Assembly: GCA_025060195.1 (NCBI GenBank)
Contig: JANXCQ010000017.1
Location: forward strand, 1-64,000
DNA: 64,000 nt
Origin: Gemmatales bacterium
GTDB taxonomy: Bacteria > Planctomycetota > Planctomycetia > Gemmatales > HRBIN36
Direction of reading: 5' to 3'
Positions 35,942 to 44,881 of this stretch are shown one piece after another; position 1 is the stretch's first letter; every line of letters begins with the position of its first letter. Position numbers and translations under genes: made by a program. Below the pieces are notes generated by a model. That model searched no databases and had not been told where the DNA came from. It saw only the letters and a list, made by a program, of their open reading frames with translations.

Positions 35942-35969
35942 TTGCCTCGGGCGAAGAGGATCGTATAAT
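35942..35969 (+). promoter_or_regulatory. Sigma70-like promoter for the 66-residue gene
   Basis: TTGCCT at 35942-35947 and a perfect TATAAT at 35964-35969 are 16 bp apart. Start near 35976 would give a leader of about 33 nt before ATG 36009. Confidence 0.5.
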
Positions 35970-36008
35970 GGCGGGACAATTCTAGTGAGCCACATAAGGG
36001 GAGCTGTC

Positions 36009-36209
36009 ATGACCGCAAAAACTGGAGGAGAACCGCTAGACATAATTGAGGAGCTGCGCCTGCGTCGGTGGGCCCGCGAGAACTACGTGCCCCCTGAGAA
36101 AAGAAATCCGGCTTGGCATGAAGTGATCCATGACGAGATGGCCCGCCGAGATTTAGAATTGTTGGAAGCGAGTCCGCCCCATGTGATCCCAACGGGTACC
36201 CGTTGTTAG
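36009..36209 (+). CDS. Small conserved planctomycete-type protein (66 residues)
   Basis: The start is ATG 36009, preceded by AAGGGGAG at a good distance and by a sigma70-like promoter. A longer frame from 35769 has no such support. The protein is charged, with the pattern DIIEELRLRRWARENYVPPEKR, then WHEVIHDEMARRDLELL. It has no signal peptide or membrane segment. I recall similar small proteins from planctomycetes without a known role. The C-terminus ends in Cys. Confidence 0.65.
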   Translation: MTAKTGGEPLDIIEELRLRRWARENYVPPEKRNPAWHEVIHDEMARRDLELLEASPPHVIPTGTRC

Positions 36210-36349
36210 TGCCGCGCCTAGTTGGGCGATGCCGAGTAAATCTGCGGCTAACTGAGCCGAGGTATTGCAAAAGGTTTACGAAATCGCGTAAGTTCGACCG
36301 ACTGTTTCGTTGGCGTTACTGAACGGCCCCGGGAGTCTAGGTGCAGTTC

Positions 36350-36378
36350 TTGACGCGGTGGTATTATGGGCTTAGAAT
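36350..36378 (+). promoter_or_regulatory. Sigma70-like promoter of the metal ABC transporter genes
   Basis: TTGACG (36350-36355) and TAGAAT (36373-36378) are 17 bp apart. A small palindrome, CTTA-GAA-TAAG, overlaps the -10 box and could be an operator. Start near 36385 leaves only about 8 nt before ATG 36393, which favours the downstream ATG at 36423. Confidence 0.55.
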
Positions 36379-36422
36379 AAGTCTAACGAAGTATGACGGG
36401 CATCGGAGTGAAGGTAAAGGAA

Positions 36423-37406
36423 ATGAGAGGACAAGGCTTCGGTCGCGCTGTGGTCGTTATTTTGTCCTTAGCAGCGCTAGCGGGCCAGGGGGGTTGTTTG
36501 CGGCGTGTTGAAGGGGATGCCTGGGAAGGTACGAAGAAACTGCGCGTCTTAGCGACGATCGTGCCTTGGCACTGCCTGGCTGCCTTGGTTGGAGAGCCGG
36601 ACGTGGAGGTGCGGTGTTTCTGTATCACCAATGGGCCGCATGAGTTTCAACCGACGGTGGAGGAAGCGCGGCTCCTAAACGGGGCGGACTTGGTGATTGC
36701 TAATGGATTGGGCTTGGAAGGTTTTCTGATGCCGATGGTGCGGAGTAGCGGTCGGCGGGATTTGCGTGTCGTCCGAATTGCGGAAGAGTTGGCGAAAAAG
36801 GGGGTGCCCTTGATTGAGGTGCCTGGTTACCAGCATCATGGACACTATCATGGACCTGGCAATGATCCGCACGTTTGGTTGGGTTGGGACGAAGCAGAGC
36901 GGGCGGCGGAGATGATCTGCGATGTGATGTCCGAAATGCGCCCCGACCACAAGGCGGACTTTGCGCTACGATTGGAGCAAGTGCGGCAACGGTTCGCGGA
37001 GTTGCGAAAATTGGCCGAGCCGTTACGTCAGACCGAGGGGGCGTTGGTAACCGCGCATGATGCGTTTCGCTATTTCGGTCGGAGTGTTTTTGGACCGGAC
37101 TATGAGCAGCGCCTGTTGGCGGTGCGCGGTTTGCACGGTGAAGAACTTAGCCCTCGAGAGTTCAACAATTTGGTGAAGCTGTGTCAAGAGAGAAATGTGC
37201 GGGCGTTGGCTTATGAACCGGGCAGTTCGCCTGCGTTGTTGGAGAGATTGCAGGAAAGTCTGAAGAAGAAGCTGCCGTTGATAGAATTAGATCCTGTCGA
37301 GACAGCAGAGCCGTACGAGGGAAGGCGGTTTTATGTATCGGCGGATTGGTATTTTCGACGTATGGAGATAAATATGCAACGGCTGCGTGAGGCTTTGTTA
37401 CCATGA
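36423..37406 (+). CDS. Zinc/manganese-type ABC transporter substrate-binding protein (ZnuA-like)
   Basis: The start ATG 36423 is chosen because the promoter lies too close to ATG 36393. The 327-residue protein has an export signal with a Cys at 25; the lipobox is not canonical (GQGGC). Likely metal ligands: His in NGPHEFQPT, His in the loop HHGHYHGPGNDPHVWLG, His in VTAHDAFRYFG, and Glu in LAYEPGSSPALL. The His-rich loop is typical of zinc-binding members. It delivers metal to an ABC importer. It overlaps the ATPase gene by 4 bp (ATGA). No permease follows. Confidence 0.88.
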   Translation: MRGQGFGRAVVVILSLAALAGQGGCLRRVEGDAWEGTKKLRVLATIVPWHCLAALVGEPDVEVRCFCITNGPHEFQPTVEEARLLNGADLVIANGLGLEGFLMPMVRSSGRRDLRVVRIAEELAKKGVPLIEVPGYQHHGHYHGPGNDPHVWLGWDEAERAAEMICDVMSEMRPDHKADFALRLEQVRQRFAELRKLAEPLRQTEGALVTAHDAFRYFGRSVFGPDYEQRLLAVRGLHGEELSPREFNNLVKLCQERNVRALAYEPGSSPALLERLQESLKKKLPLIELDPVETAEPYEGRRFYVSADWYFRRMEINMQRLREALLP

Positions 37407-38167
37407 AGGTGGAGCAGTCGGAAGCGCTCGTCACCATTAGCGACCTAAACGTGACGCTGGGGGGCAAGCAGATCCTGCAGCATTTGCACACGTGGATACC
37501 GCGGGGTCGAATAACCGCCCTGATTGGTCTGAACGGTTCGGGCAAGACCACGTTGTTGCGGGCAATTTTGGGGGAAATCCCGTATCAGGGCCGAATCCAG
37601 TTTCACTGTGGTCATGCCCACCGTCCTGGACATCCCGAACGAATCGGGTACGTGCCTCAACGGTTGCTCTTCGACACGAATCTGCCGTTGACCGTGTGCG
37701 AACTATTGGCGTTGGGCATGTCGTGGCGGCCTATCTTTTTGGGCGTCAGCAAGGGACTGCGACGCAAGATCGTGGACTTGCTCCGGCGCGTACAGGCGGA
37801 CCATTTGGCAGACAGCCCCGTGGCAGGGCTTTCAGGCGGCGAGTTGCAACGGGTGTTATTGGCATTAGCGTTGGAACCTTTGCCGGAGTTGCTCTTACTC
37901 GACGAGCCTGCCGCGGGAATTGATTTTCGCTACCAGGGAGAGTTTTACGGTCTGATTACGCGACTGAACGAGGAGCACGGCCTAACGATCCTGCTGGTGT
38001 CACACGACTTGAGTGTGGTGAGTAGTTCTGCTCATCACGTCCTGTGCTTGCGGAATGGTCAGATTTTGTGTGAGGGGCCGCCGCGCGAGATTCTCAGCGG
38101 GGAGCGAATCGCGGAGATTTTTGGGGAGGACAAGGCAGTGTACGCCCATTCCGCTCATGCGAGTTAG
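37403..38167 (+). CDS. Metal ABC transporter ATP-binding protein (ZnuC-like)
   Basis: The 254-residue ATPase has Walker A GLNGSGKTTLL near 45-55, the ABC signature LSGGELQRVLLALAL near 140, Walker B LLLLDEPAAGID near 165, and the switch His in LLVSHDLSVV. It follows the binding protein with a 4-bp overlap, so the substrate is probably zinc or manganese. The usual membrane permease (ZnuB type) is missing. Its 3' end overlaps the convergent CDGSH gene by 4 bp. Confidence 0.9.
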   Translation: MKVEQSEALVTISDLNVTLGGKQILQHLHTWIPRGRITALIGLNGSGKTTLLRAILGEIPYQGRIQFHCGHAHRPGHPERIGYVPQRLLFDTNLPLTVCELLALGMSWRPIFLGVSKGLRRKIVDLLRRVQADHLADSPVAGLSGGELQRVLLALALEPLPELLLLDEPAAGIDFRYQGEFYGLITRLNEEHGLTILLVSHDLSVVSSSAHHVLCLRNGQILCEGPPREILSGERIAEIFGEDKAVYAHSAHAS

Positions 38168-38385
38168 GCGGAAGGTGCACGCTCAGCGGCGTGAAAACCC
38201 GCGGTGCGATGAGAACCGTCGCAGAAGGGTTTGGTTTTGGAGTGGCCGCAGCGGCAGAGCGCAAAGGCAGGTTTGCCCGCAGGAATCGGGAACGGTTTTC
38301 CTTCAGCGTCGAGCACTTGGACGGGGCCTTCCACGACATAGGGACCGTTATCGCGCACGCGAATGATGACGGGCGCATCGCTCAT
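38164..38385 (-). CDS. CDGSH iron-sulfur domain protein
   Basis: The 73-residue protein carries the motif C-x-C...P-x-C-D-G-S-H at residues 44-59 (Cys44, Cys46, Cys55, His59), which binds a [2Fe-2S] cluster with three Cys and one His. A single CDGSH unit of this size is common in bacteria and is of uncertain role, possibly redox or iron-sulfur transfer. It has no signal peptide. It converges on the metal ATPase gene with a 4-bp overlap, which may suggest a tie to metal handling. Confidence 0.9.
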   Translation of the reverse strand: MSDAPVIIRVRDNGPYVVEGPVQVLDAEGKPFPIPAGKPAFALCRCGHSKTKPFCDGSHRTAGFHAAERAPSA

Positions 38386-38540
38386 AGCCGAGATCTCCGA
38401 AGTCGTGTGGTGGCGTTGAGCCTAGCTGGAGAGTCAGCTAGCCAGGCAGACGTTATTTAGGCATTCGTTACAAATATGACCTCACCTGACTTCGTCGAGG
38501 TGCGAAAACAACTCGCTCACTGGCACGATGGGAAACAGCG

Positions 38541-39296
38541 CTATGGGATCGGGTCGCGAGCGATAGCGTCCTTAGGATCTTGGGGCAGGAAGAGTCGGGT
38601 AATTTCTTGGGCTAAATAACGGACGAATTGCCGGCGGAAACGGTCGGGAGTAACGTCGGGGTCGGCGGCGACCGGAGCGGGATGGCGTGGATATTGCGCT
38701 TCTAGATGGGCCTGCTCGATGAGTTGGTTATAAAGGTCATCGGCATCGTTCGCTTGGGCCGCGGCCACGGTAACTTGCACCTCGGCTCGGCCGCGATACA
38801 GCGTGCGATTGGAACGGCCTTCGTAAAGACTGGGATTGTTCAGTTCGACGAAAATGACCAAGTCAGCGCCTAACTCGCGGGCCATCTCGCTGGGATGCAG
38901 AGCTGACCATTGGTCTTGGCGTTCTTGCCAGCGATGCACTGTAGCGGCGGAGAGGATGACCAGGCGATCCCTTTGCTGGGCAAATTCCTTAGCTAACTCA
39001 CGAGCCAAGGCCTCGTCTAACTCGCGGGGTAAGGGGCCAAGGTGGATTTGTGTCCCTATGTCGGCGTAACAAACCACGGCCACGCGGAGTGGTTCGTTGC
39101 GCGGTTTTTTGAGCTTGTCGCGATAGGCCAGCAGATCAATCACGGGAGGCTGGCGCATGTCTTGGCCCAGCATGGCCGCGGTAAAGTACACCAACGTGGG
39201 CAGTCGGCATCCAGCTAGGAGGGAACTCAGAAATAACCAGCCCCAAGCCCAACGACGGAGTATGTGGGCATCCCGCCTCCAGGTAGTATTCCCCAT
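38541..39296 (-). CDS. Uncharacterised lipoprotein
   Basis: The 251-residue protein has a lipoprotein signal ending LLAGC (Cys30). The mature part has an alpha/beta pattern: LRVAVVCYADIG, a helix LARELAKEFAQQRDRLVILSAATV, then MARELGADLVIFVELNNPSLYE and RTLYRGRAEVQVTVAAAQ. This looks like an outer-membrane-targeted lipoprotein with a TolB-N-like or GNA1162-like nucleotide-free fold. The fold guess is weak. It lies 20 bp after the DUF2752 gene on the same strand, so they are probably co-transcribed. Confidence 0.65.
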   Translation of the reverse strand: MGNTTWRRDAHILRRWAWGWLFLSSLLAGCRLPTLVYFTAAMLGQDMRQPPVIDLLAYRDKLKKPRNEPLRVAVVCYADIGTQIHLGPLPRELDEALARELAKEFAQQRDRLVILSAATVHRWQERQDQWSALHPSEMARELGADLVIFVELNNPSLYEGRSNRTLYRGRAEVQVTVAAAQANDADDLYNQLIEQAHLEAQYPRHPAPVAADPDVTPDRFRRQFVRYLAQEITRLFLPQDPKDAIARDPIP

Positions 39297-39316
39297 CTTG
39301 GCCTCCTATCCTGCAC

Positions 39317-39904
39317 TTATTGTCCCCCGAGAAGGAAAATGGCTATGAGGCGTCCCGTCCAAGCACCTAAAACGAGTAGAAGAATGGCCCAGGCAGCAAC
39401 CGTGCTCAGCCAATGCCAAGAAGGCAGGCCGCAGCGTTGCCCCGTCCATGCCGCCATGAGAAACCACATGCCCCCGAAGATGCATACGAATACCAAAATC
39501 GGTCCCGCGCTGTGGGCCCGCCAAGCCGCCTGCAAGTCCCCGTGCATACACAGGCTGAAGCTCGTGGTCAGGCCGCAGCTGGGGCACGGCAACCGCGTGG
39601 TGCGGAAGAAACCGCACGGTGGTAAGCCCAATTGCTCGTGCGTGCCGTAAAGGCGCGGCTGACCGTCGGCCTCGTATGGGTTCAGCCTATACGCGACGAG
39701 CAGCACCCCAAGCATGCCCAGCCCCACCAGTGTTAAGATGCCACGTTCCCATCGAGCTAAGACATTCGTCGGGTCGGCGAGGGTGACAGTCGGGATGACA
39801 TGCGGTTGAGCATTTGGGGTACTCGGCTCGTTGCGACCATCGTTTGGCTCTGTCCAGGTTGGTGCTGGAGTATTTGACGGCTCAGGTAGCCCGATCGGTT
39901 GCAT
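39317..39904 (-). CDS. DUF2752 membrane protein
   Basis: The 195-residue protein has a Pro/Asn/Thr-rich N-terminus of about 50 residues and then three membrane helices. Between the first two is the DUF2752 signature: LPPCGFF, LPCPSCGLTTSF, with a His and Asp soon after. The family is widespread and its function unknown; the Cys pairs may bind metal or form disulfides. It is directly upstream of the lipoprotein gene. Confidence 0.8.
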   Translation of the reverse strand: MQPIGLPEPSNTPAPTWTEPNDGRNEPSTPNAQPHVIPTVTLADPTNVLARWERGILTLVGLGMLGVLLVAYRLNPYEADGQPRLYGTHEQLGLPPCGFFRTTRLPCPSCGLTTSFSLCMHGDLQAAWRAHSAGPILVFVCIFGGMWFLMAAWTGQRCGLPSWHWLSTVAAWAILLLVLGAWTGRLIAIFLLGGQ

Positions 39905-40162
39905 AGCGTGTTGCTCGGCGTTGACAAGCTCAACTGGGAGCTAGGCTTATTGTAGTTTACACGGGGTTTGGGCGCAACTTGACAGAGTCTAACCAGCGGC
40001 AGATAATGAGGCAGATAATCGCGTGGCGGGTCCATGCGCGGTGGCAGCAAGTGGGCTGCCGATTTCGCCTACACTTAGTAACGTACCCGGCGGCTGCTCC
40101 GCTGCTTGAGGCGCGTGGCCCACGCCTTGGAAGATGCTGCCTTGTCAGCGAGTCCTAGTCTC

Positions 40163-40894
40163 ATGACGGTGCCGACCGCTGCGTCGTCCTTGGAGGCTTT
40201 GTTAGAGGAATGTCAGCAGGCCATCGGTTACCGTTTCGGAAATCCGAAATTATTAGAGTCGGCTTTGACCCATGCCTCTACGGCGCCGAGTCGGCTGGGT
40301 TCCAATGAACGACTGGAATTTTTAGGCGACGCCGTGCTCGGGCTGATTGTATGCGAGCGACTGTATGAAAAGTTTCCCGACTATCTGGAAGGCGAGTTGA
40401 CTAAGCTCAAATCGTTCATCGTAAGCAGACGCGTGTGCGCCCAAGTGGCCCAGACGCTGGGCTTAGAGCGCTTCCTGCGCGTGGGGCCTGGTATTGGTCG
40501 GTTCGGCACTTTGCCTGCGAACCTTTTAGGCGACGTCTTCGAGGCCATCGTTGGCGCTATCTACCTCGACGGGGGCCTGGAAGCCGCTCGAGCGTGGGTC
40601 TTACAGCACATGGGTTCCCTGATCGACCACATCGGCAGTACCGCCCCGATTGAAAATGCCAAGTCGTTGTTACAGCATTTGGCCCAGAAACAGTTTGGCA
40701 CTACACCTGCCTACCGCGTCCTCGATGAAAAAGGCCCTGACCATTCAAAATGTTTTCTCGTCGCGGCCTACTTGGGCGAGCAAGGTTACCCGCCCGCTTG
40801 GGGACGCAGTAAAAAAGAGGCGGAACAGAAAGCGGCCGCGAACGCTCTGGCCGTGTTGCATCACCAACCCGTACCGTACCCGAGTCCAGGCTGA
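40163..40894 (+). CDS. rnc: Ribonuclease III
   Basis: The start is set at ATG 40163 (MTVPTAASS); an upstream TTG at 40106 would add a non-family leader. The product has 243 residues. The nuclease signature NERLEFLGDAVLG (near 40-52) and the second metal site DVFEAIVGAIYLDGG (near 130) are intact. The C-terminal double-stranded RNA-binding domain is at about 160-235 (AKSLLQHLAQ...KKEAEQKAAANALAVL). The enzyme processes rRNA precursors and structured RNA. Its last 34 bp overlap the convergent tatD gene. Confidence 0.95.
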   Translation: MTVPTAASSLEALLEECQQAIGYRFGNPKLLESALTHASTAPSRLGSNERLEFLGDAVLGLIVCERLYEKFPDYLEGELTKLKSFIVSRRVCAQVAQTLGLERFLRVGPGIGRFGTLPANLLGDVFEAIVGAIYLDGGLEAARAWVLQHMGSLIDHIGSTAPIENAKSLLQHLAQKQFGTTPAYRVLDEKGPDHSKCFLVAAYLGEQGYPPAWGRSKKEAEQKAAANALAVLHHQPVPYPSPG

Positions 40895-41682
40895 CAGTTC
40901 TGCCCCAAACCGAACAGGCGCTGTGCGTTGGCGGTACATTGCTGAGCCAGTTGCTCAGCATCTGTTTGACGGACTCGAGCCAAGCAATGCACTGTGTGAA
41001 TGACGTGCGCAGGTTCATTACGGGAAATTCGCCCGCGCAGCGGGACGGGGACCAGGTAAGGACTATCTGTCTCGACGAGCAAGCGGTCGGCAGGGATGCG
41101 CCTGGCCAATTGACGCAACGGCTCCGCGTTTTTGTAGGTGACCATGCCCGCGAAGGAGACGTGCAGTCCCAGACTTAAGCCGACTTCGGCCGTGCTGGCT
41201 TGGCCGCTGAATGCATGGAGAATCCCTCGAAGCGGGCCATGATGTTCGTAGTCGGCGCGCAATACGCGCAACAAATCTTCCTCGGCATCGCGACAGTGAA
41301 TCACCACCGGTCGGTTAGCAGCGCGGGCCAGCGCCAAGTGCCGAAGGAAATAGTCTTCCTGCACCTCGAACGGCGTGTAGTGCCAATAACGGTCTAAGCC
41401 CGTTTCCCCCACCGCGACCACGCGCGGATGTTCCACGAGGCGCTCTAGCCTCGACCAATCCCCCGGCTGGGCAGATGCGGCATAATTCGGATGAATGCCG
41501 ACGGCGGCCCACACCTGGCCATAGTTTTCCGCTAACCGAATGGCTGACTCGCTCGAGGCCAAGGTTATGCCCACGGCTAGGATGCCGACCACGCCCGCAG
41601 ATTGCGCGCGCTGGAGAACTTCCTGCAGGTCGTGGGCAAATGCCTCATCATCCAAGTGGGCATGCGTGTCGAACAACCGCAT
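40861..41682 (-). CDS. tatD: TatD-family metal-dependent hydrolase
   Basis: The start is ATG 41682, which puts FDTHAHLDD at residues 4-12, normal for the family. The product has 273 residues. Other motifs: AVGIHPNYA near 65, GETGLDRYWH near 95, PVVIHCRDA near 130, LETDSPYLVP near 205. These supply the metal ligands of this TIM-barrel hydrolase, which acts as a 3'-5' DNA exonuclease or deoxyribonuclease in characterised members. It lies 8 bp after the ferritin-like gene, in a likely nuoN operon. Confidence 0.93.
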   Translation of the reverse strand: MRLFDTHAHLDDEAFAHDLQEVLQRAQSAGVVGILAVGITLASSESAIRLAENYGQVWAAVGIHPNYAASAQPGDWSRLERLVEHPRVVAVGETGLDRYWHYTPFEVQEDYFLRHLALARAANRPVVIHCRDAEEDLLRVLRADYEHHGPLRGILHAFSGQASTAEVGLSLGLHVSFAGMVTYKNAEPLRQLARRIPADRLLVETDSPYLVPVPLRGRISRNEPAHVIHTVHCLARVRQTDAEQLAQQCTANAQRLFGLGQNCQPGLGYGTGW

Positions 41683-41690
41683 AGCGGGAC

Positions 41691-42164
41691 TCACGCGGCA
41701 GGCGACCTGGCAGCGGTGCCTTTCCAACCGTAACGCTCGTGCAGCTGTTCCAGCATGGCCAAATGACGGCGTTTCATCGCCAGGATTTCTTCCACCAAGG
41801 CCTTCGCCTCGGCGTCGTCCAGTTCGGCCAAATCTTTCTCCAGTTCCCCTATCATCCAGCGTTCATATGCCACCAGCCGCGGCAACAAATGAGCTAGCGA
41901 CATAAAATGGCTCTCGCTGAAACGTTCCTCAAACACCGCCTTGGCTAGGATACCTTTCCGCCGCAGAATCAGTTCGGCCAGGCGCTGCAGCATTTTGTCT
42001 TCTTCCTGGATGAGGCGTTGGATCTCCCGCCAGACGGTGCGTCCCTCCGCGTCGGTCCAAACCCAAGCATCGCGCAGGTACTGCAGGTACGATACTTTTT
42101 CCCGCGCAAAGATGCGGTTGAGCACGGTGAGCGTCGGGGGCAAGGATTCGATACTGGCACTCAT
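41691..42164 (-). CDS. Small helical protein, possible ferritin-like fold
   Basis: The 157-residue protein is nearly all helix with conserved-looking acidic pairs (EKVSYLQYLRDAW, EERFSESHFMSLAHLLPRL, GELEKDLAELDD, EEILAMKRRHLAMLEQLHERYG). Spacing of Glu and His in the first, third and fourth helices resembles four-helix ferritin-like bundles, but the metal ligands are not certain. Its ATG overlaps the nuoN stop by 4 bp, so it is translated with nuoN. Function unknown. Confidence 0.5.
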   Translation of the reverse strand: MSASIESLPPTLTVLNRIFAREKVSYLQYLRDAWVWTDAEGRTVWREIQRLIQEEDKMLQRLAELILRRKGILAKAVFEERFSESHFMSLAHLLPRLVAYERWMIGELEKDLAELDDAEAKALVEEILAMKRRHLAMLEQLHERYGWKGTAARSPAA

Positions 42165-43768
42165 CGCGGCGACACCGTCAGACGCGGACTGATTTCATAG
42201 AAAGACGACACAGCTTTATTCGACCCACTGGCCAGCGGATCCCAGAAGAAAATTCCCACTACCAAAACCAGCGACAAAAAGCCCGTATAAACGAGGGCCA
42301 ACCCCGAGACGGGTTTGCTCGCGGGTATTTCCTTTGGCTCGTGTAACACCATCACCTTCAGGACGTTTACATAGTAGAAGAGGCTCAGCACGGTGTTCAG
42401 CACGCCCAGAGCCAATAACACTAACAGCCCCGTTTGTTGCTGTGCCTGCCAGGCGTGATAAACGGCGGCGAAGATTTGGAACTTAGCCATGTAACCTGCT
42501 AGCGGTGGAATGCCCACGAGGCTGAGCAAGAAAATGGCCATGGTCACCGTCAGCCAGGGAGCGCGATAAACCAACCCGCTATAATCCGATAGGTCTTCGC
42601 TGCCTACCAGGTTACGCAGGAACGCAACCACGGCAAAAGCGCCCAAGTTCATGAAGAAATAAACCGCCAAGTAAAACAGGGACGCTTCTACTCCCTCGCG
42701 CGTCAAGGCACACAGCCCCATCATCATGTAACCCGCATGGGCAATGGTCGAATAAGCCAACAAGCGTTTGAGATTGGTTTGCGCATAAGCGGCCAAGTTG
42801 CCGAAGGTCATGGTCAACGCCGACAGAAACACGAGAGCGGGGCCCAGATACCAACTGACTTGCGCCCACCAGGGTGGCGCCAGTTCATGTCCTTCCAAAC
42901 GCATACCACCCAGCAATGCGACCAGCACGCGCCCCAGTAACGCCACTGCCGCACCCTTAGAAGCCACCGACAGAAATCCCGCTACTTCAGCCGAGGCGCC
43001 TGCAAACACGTCGGGACACCAGAAGTGGAACGGTACGGCAGCGAGCTTGAACCCAATGCCCGCCAAAAGCAACAGCACACTGATCAGGGTGACGGCATCA
43101 AACTGTTGACTGCCGAAGGTCGCGGCGACGCTGGCCGCTACGTCGGGCAGAAAGCCCGTGCCCACTTTGCCCGCCAGCATGCTAATGCCGTACAGCATTA
43201 ATCCCGAGGCACCGCCGCCGTACACCACGTACTTCAAAGCCGCCTCGCTGGAATCGCGCCGCTGTTTCAAGAAGCCCGCCAAGGCGTAGCTGGGGAGGCT
43301 GGCCATCTCCACCGCGATATACACCATGAGCAAGTGCGCCGCCGACGCCATCAGCATCATGCCCAACGTCGCGCCGAGCAGAAGCACGTAGAAATCAGCG
43401 CTGTCATCAGGGTCGGGCACGCCGCTTAGTAAGCACAGCGCGACCATGAACAAGCCGAACGAGGTCAGGAACAACCGGAGATACACCGTGAACGCATCGT
43501 AAGCCAACATGTACGAAAACAAATAGCGCGTCTCGCTCAGGCCGCTGCTAGTCGGCTCCAACGTCTGGTCGGTCACCCATTGCCACCATGAGACGACCAA
43601 CGACAAGCCAAGCACAACCGCGGCCAGGCCACCAAAAGGCACACGCTCGCTGCCGCGGAACATCCGCACCATCAGGATCAAAATGATGCCCAAGACGATA
43701 ATCACTTCGGGCCCAAAAGCCAGCAGGTCGCGTCGTAAGACACGCACTAATTGTTCTGGACTAATCAC
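42161..43768 (-). CDS. nuoN: NADH-quinone oxidoreductase subunit N
   Basis: The 535-residue protein has about 14 membrane helices. Motifs of antiporter-like complex I subunits are present: YIAVEMASLPSYALAGF near 150 with the key Glu, KLAAVPFHFWCPDVFAGA near 240 with the Lys and His, and KRLLAYSTIAHAGYMMMG near 322. The NuoN type is supported by size and by the N-terminus. GTG start with GGGAGAGA about 9 nt upstream. It is separated by 21 kb from the main nuo operon, and no J, K, L or M gene is beside it. Confidence 0.93.
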   Translation of the reverse strand: MISPEQLVRVLRRDLLAFGPEVIIVLGIILILMVRMFRGSERVPFGGLAAVVLGLSLVVSWWQWVTDQTLEPTSSGLSETRYLFSYMLAYDAFTVYLRLFLTSFGLFMVALCLLSGVPDPDDSADFYVLLLGATLGMMLMASAAHLLMVYIAVEMASLPSYALAGFLKQRRDSSEAALKYVVYGGGASGLMLYGISMLAGKVGTGFLPDVAASVAATFGSQQFDAVTLISVLLLLAGIGFKLAAVPFHFWCPDVFAGASAEVAGFLSVASKGAAVALLGRVLVALLGGMRLEGHELAPPWWAQVSWYLGPALVFLSALTMTFGNLAAYAQTNLKRLLAYSTIAHAGYMMMGLCALTREGVEASLFYLAVYFFMNLGAFAVVAFLRNLVGSEDLSDYSGLVYRAPWLTVTMAIFLLSLVGIPPLAGYMAKFQIFAAVYHAWQAQQQTGLLVLLALGVLNTVLSLFYYVNVLKVMVLHEPKEIPASKPVSGLALVYTGFLSLVLVVGIFFWDPLASGSNKAVSSFYEISPRLTVSPR

Positions 43769-44116
43769 CGCTACTTCTCTCCCAAGTCGCGGGAATCAAT
43801 TGCACCGGGCAGTACGCCAGCACCGCTGTCGGGGCGCTGCTACTCTGTTTTAGCAGAGCGCTGTTGCTCGACCAGATGCTACCATCCACAACCGACTGGG
43901 CAGTTTCTCAACGGGAAATACTAAGTCCTATCGGTGGCTTGAGTCGCGGGCTACATGGGGCTAATCTTCGGCCGCGAAAGCCGCATGGTCCAGGTCGGCT
44001 TGCCAAGGTTGCGTAATTCGTTATGAGCACTTTTTCCCGAAGCGGAAAGCGCTGTCGGCTAAGTCGGTAACTCGGAGGCCGATAACTTCCCCGATCTTTA
44101 GACGAGGAGTACAGAC
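43769..44116. other. 348-bp divergent promoter region
   Basis: Between nuoN (minus) and the isomerase gene (plus). A hairpin of TGCTA/TAGCA arms lies near 43833-43861. A weak promoter candidate for the plus gene is TTGCCA (44000-44005) and TATGAG (44022-44027), 16 bp apart. No gene is visible. Confidence 0.4.
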
Positions 44117-44881
44117 GTGGAGCTCGCCTGTTCCACCTTAGCATTCACGGGCCACAGCTTGCACGAAGCCCTGCGGCGGATAGCGGACCTAGGATTCACC
44201 CAGGCCGAATTGGCGATCCAACCGCACAGTCGCCACCTCACCGCCGAGCAGGTGTGCCAAGACTTAACTGGCACGCTCGAGCAGTTGCGGGGAGCAAGCG
44301 GAATCAGCATCGCGGCCTTCCTGGTGGAACTGGCAGATTACGATTTGGAGCTATGGCGCTGGCAGTTTCCTGAGATTTGCCGACTAGCTAACCTGCTGGG
44401 CATTGTGACCATCACGATATCGGCCGCGCCGCGCGGCACCGATTGGTCGCGGGAAGTGCAACGGCTTCGGCAAATTGTGACCTGGGCATTCAGTTACGGC
44501 GTGGTCGTATGTGTGGAAACCCGCACAGGCACGCTGGCGGAAAGCCCCGAGTCGGCGGTCGAATTATGCCGTTGCGTTCCTGGGTTACGTGTGACTTTCG
44601 ATCCCAGCTATTTTTTGTGTCAGGGCTTGACCGAGAAATCTTGGGAGTCCATGTTGGCTCACGTTCACCACGTGCATCTGCGGGACAGCGGTACCAGTCC
44701 GGACAAACTCCAGGTCCGCGTTGGGCAAGGCCAAATGCCTTTCGGTCGTATCATTCAGCAACTGCGGCGCCATGATTATCGCGGACTGTTGACCCTGGAA
44801 ATGTTCGACCACCCGCGGCCTCCGTTTCCGCTGGAGCCGGAACTACGCACTCTACGCTTATTGCTAGCCGGCATGATATAA
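44117..44881 (+). CDS. Sugar phosphate isomerase/epimerase-like TIM barrel (AP endonuclease 2 family)
   Basis: The 254-residue protein fits the xylose-isomerase-like TIM barrel: LACSTLAFTGHSLHEALRRIADLGFTQAEL at the N-terminus, VVCVETRTG near 135 with a Glu ligand, VTFDPSYFL near 158 with Asp, HVHLRDSG near 188 with His, and GLLTLEMF near 228 with a Glu ligand. The four metal ligands expected for this fold are present. Planctomycetes have many such genes; the substrate is unknown. GTG start with GAGGAG 7 nt upstream. Confidence 0.85.
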   Translation: MELACSTLAFTGHSLHEALRRIADLGFTQAELAIQPHSRHLTAEQVCQDLTGTLEQLRGASGISIAAFLVELADYDLELWRWQFPEICRLANLLGIVTITISAAPRGTDWSREVQRLRQIVTWAFSYGVVVCVETRTGTLAESPESAVELCRCVPGLRVTFDPSYFLCQGLTEKSWESMLAHVHHVHLRDSGTSPDKLQVRVGQGQMPFGRIIQQLRRHDYRGLLTLEMFDHPRPPFPLEPELRTLRLLLAGMI

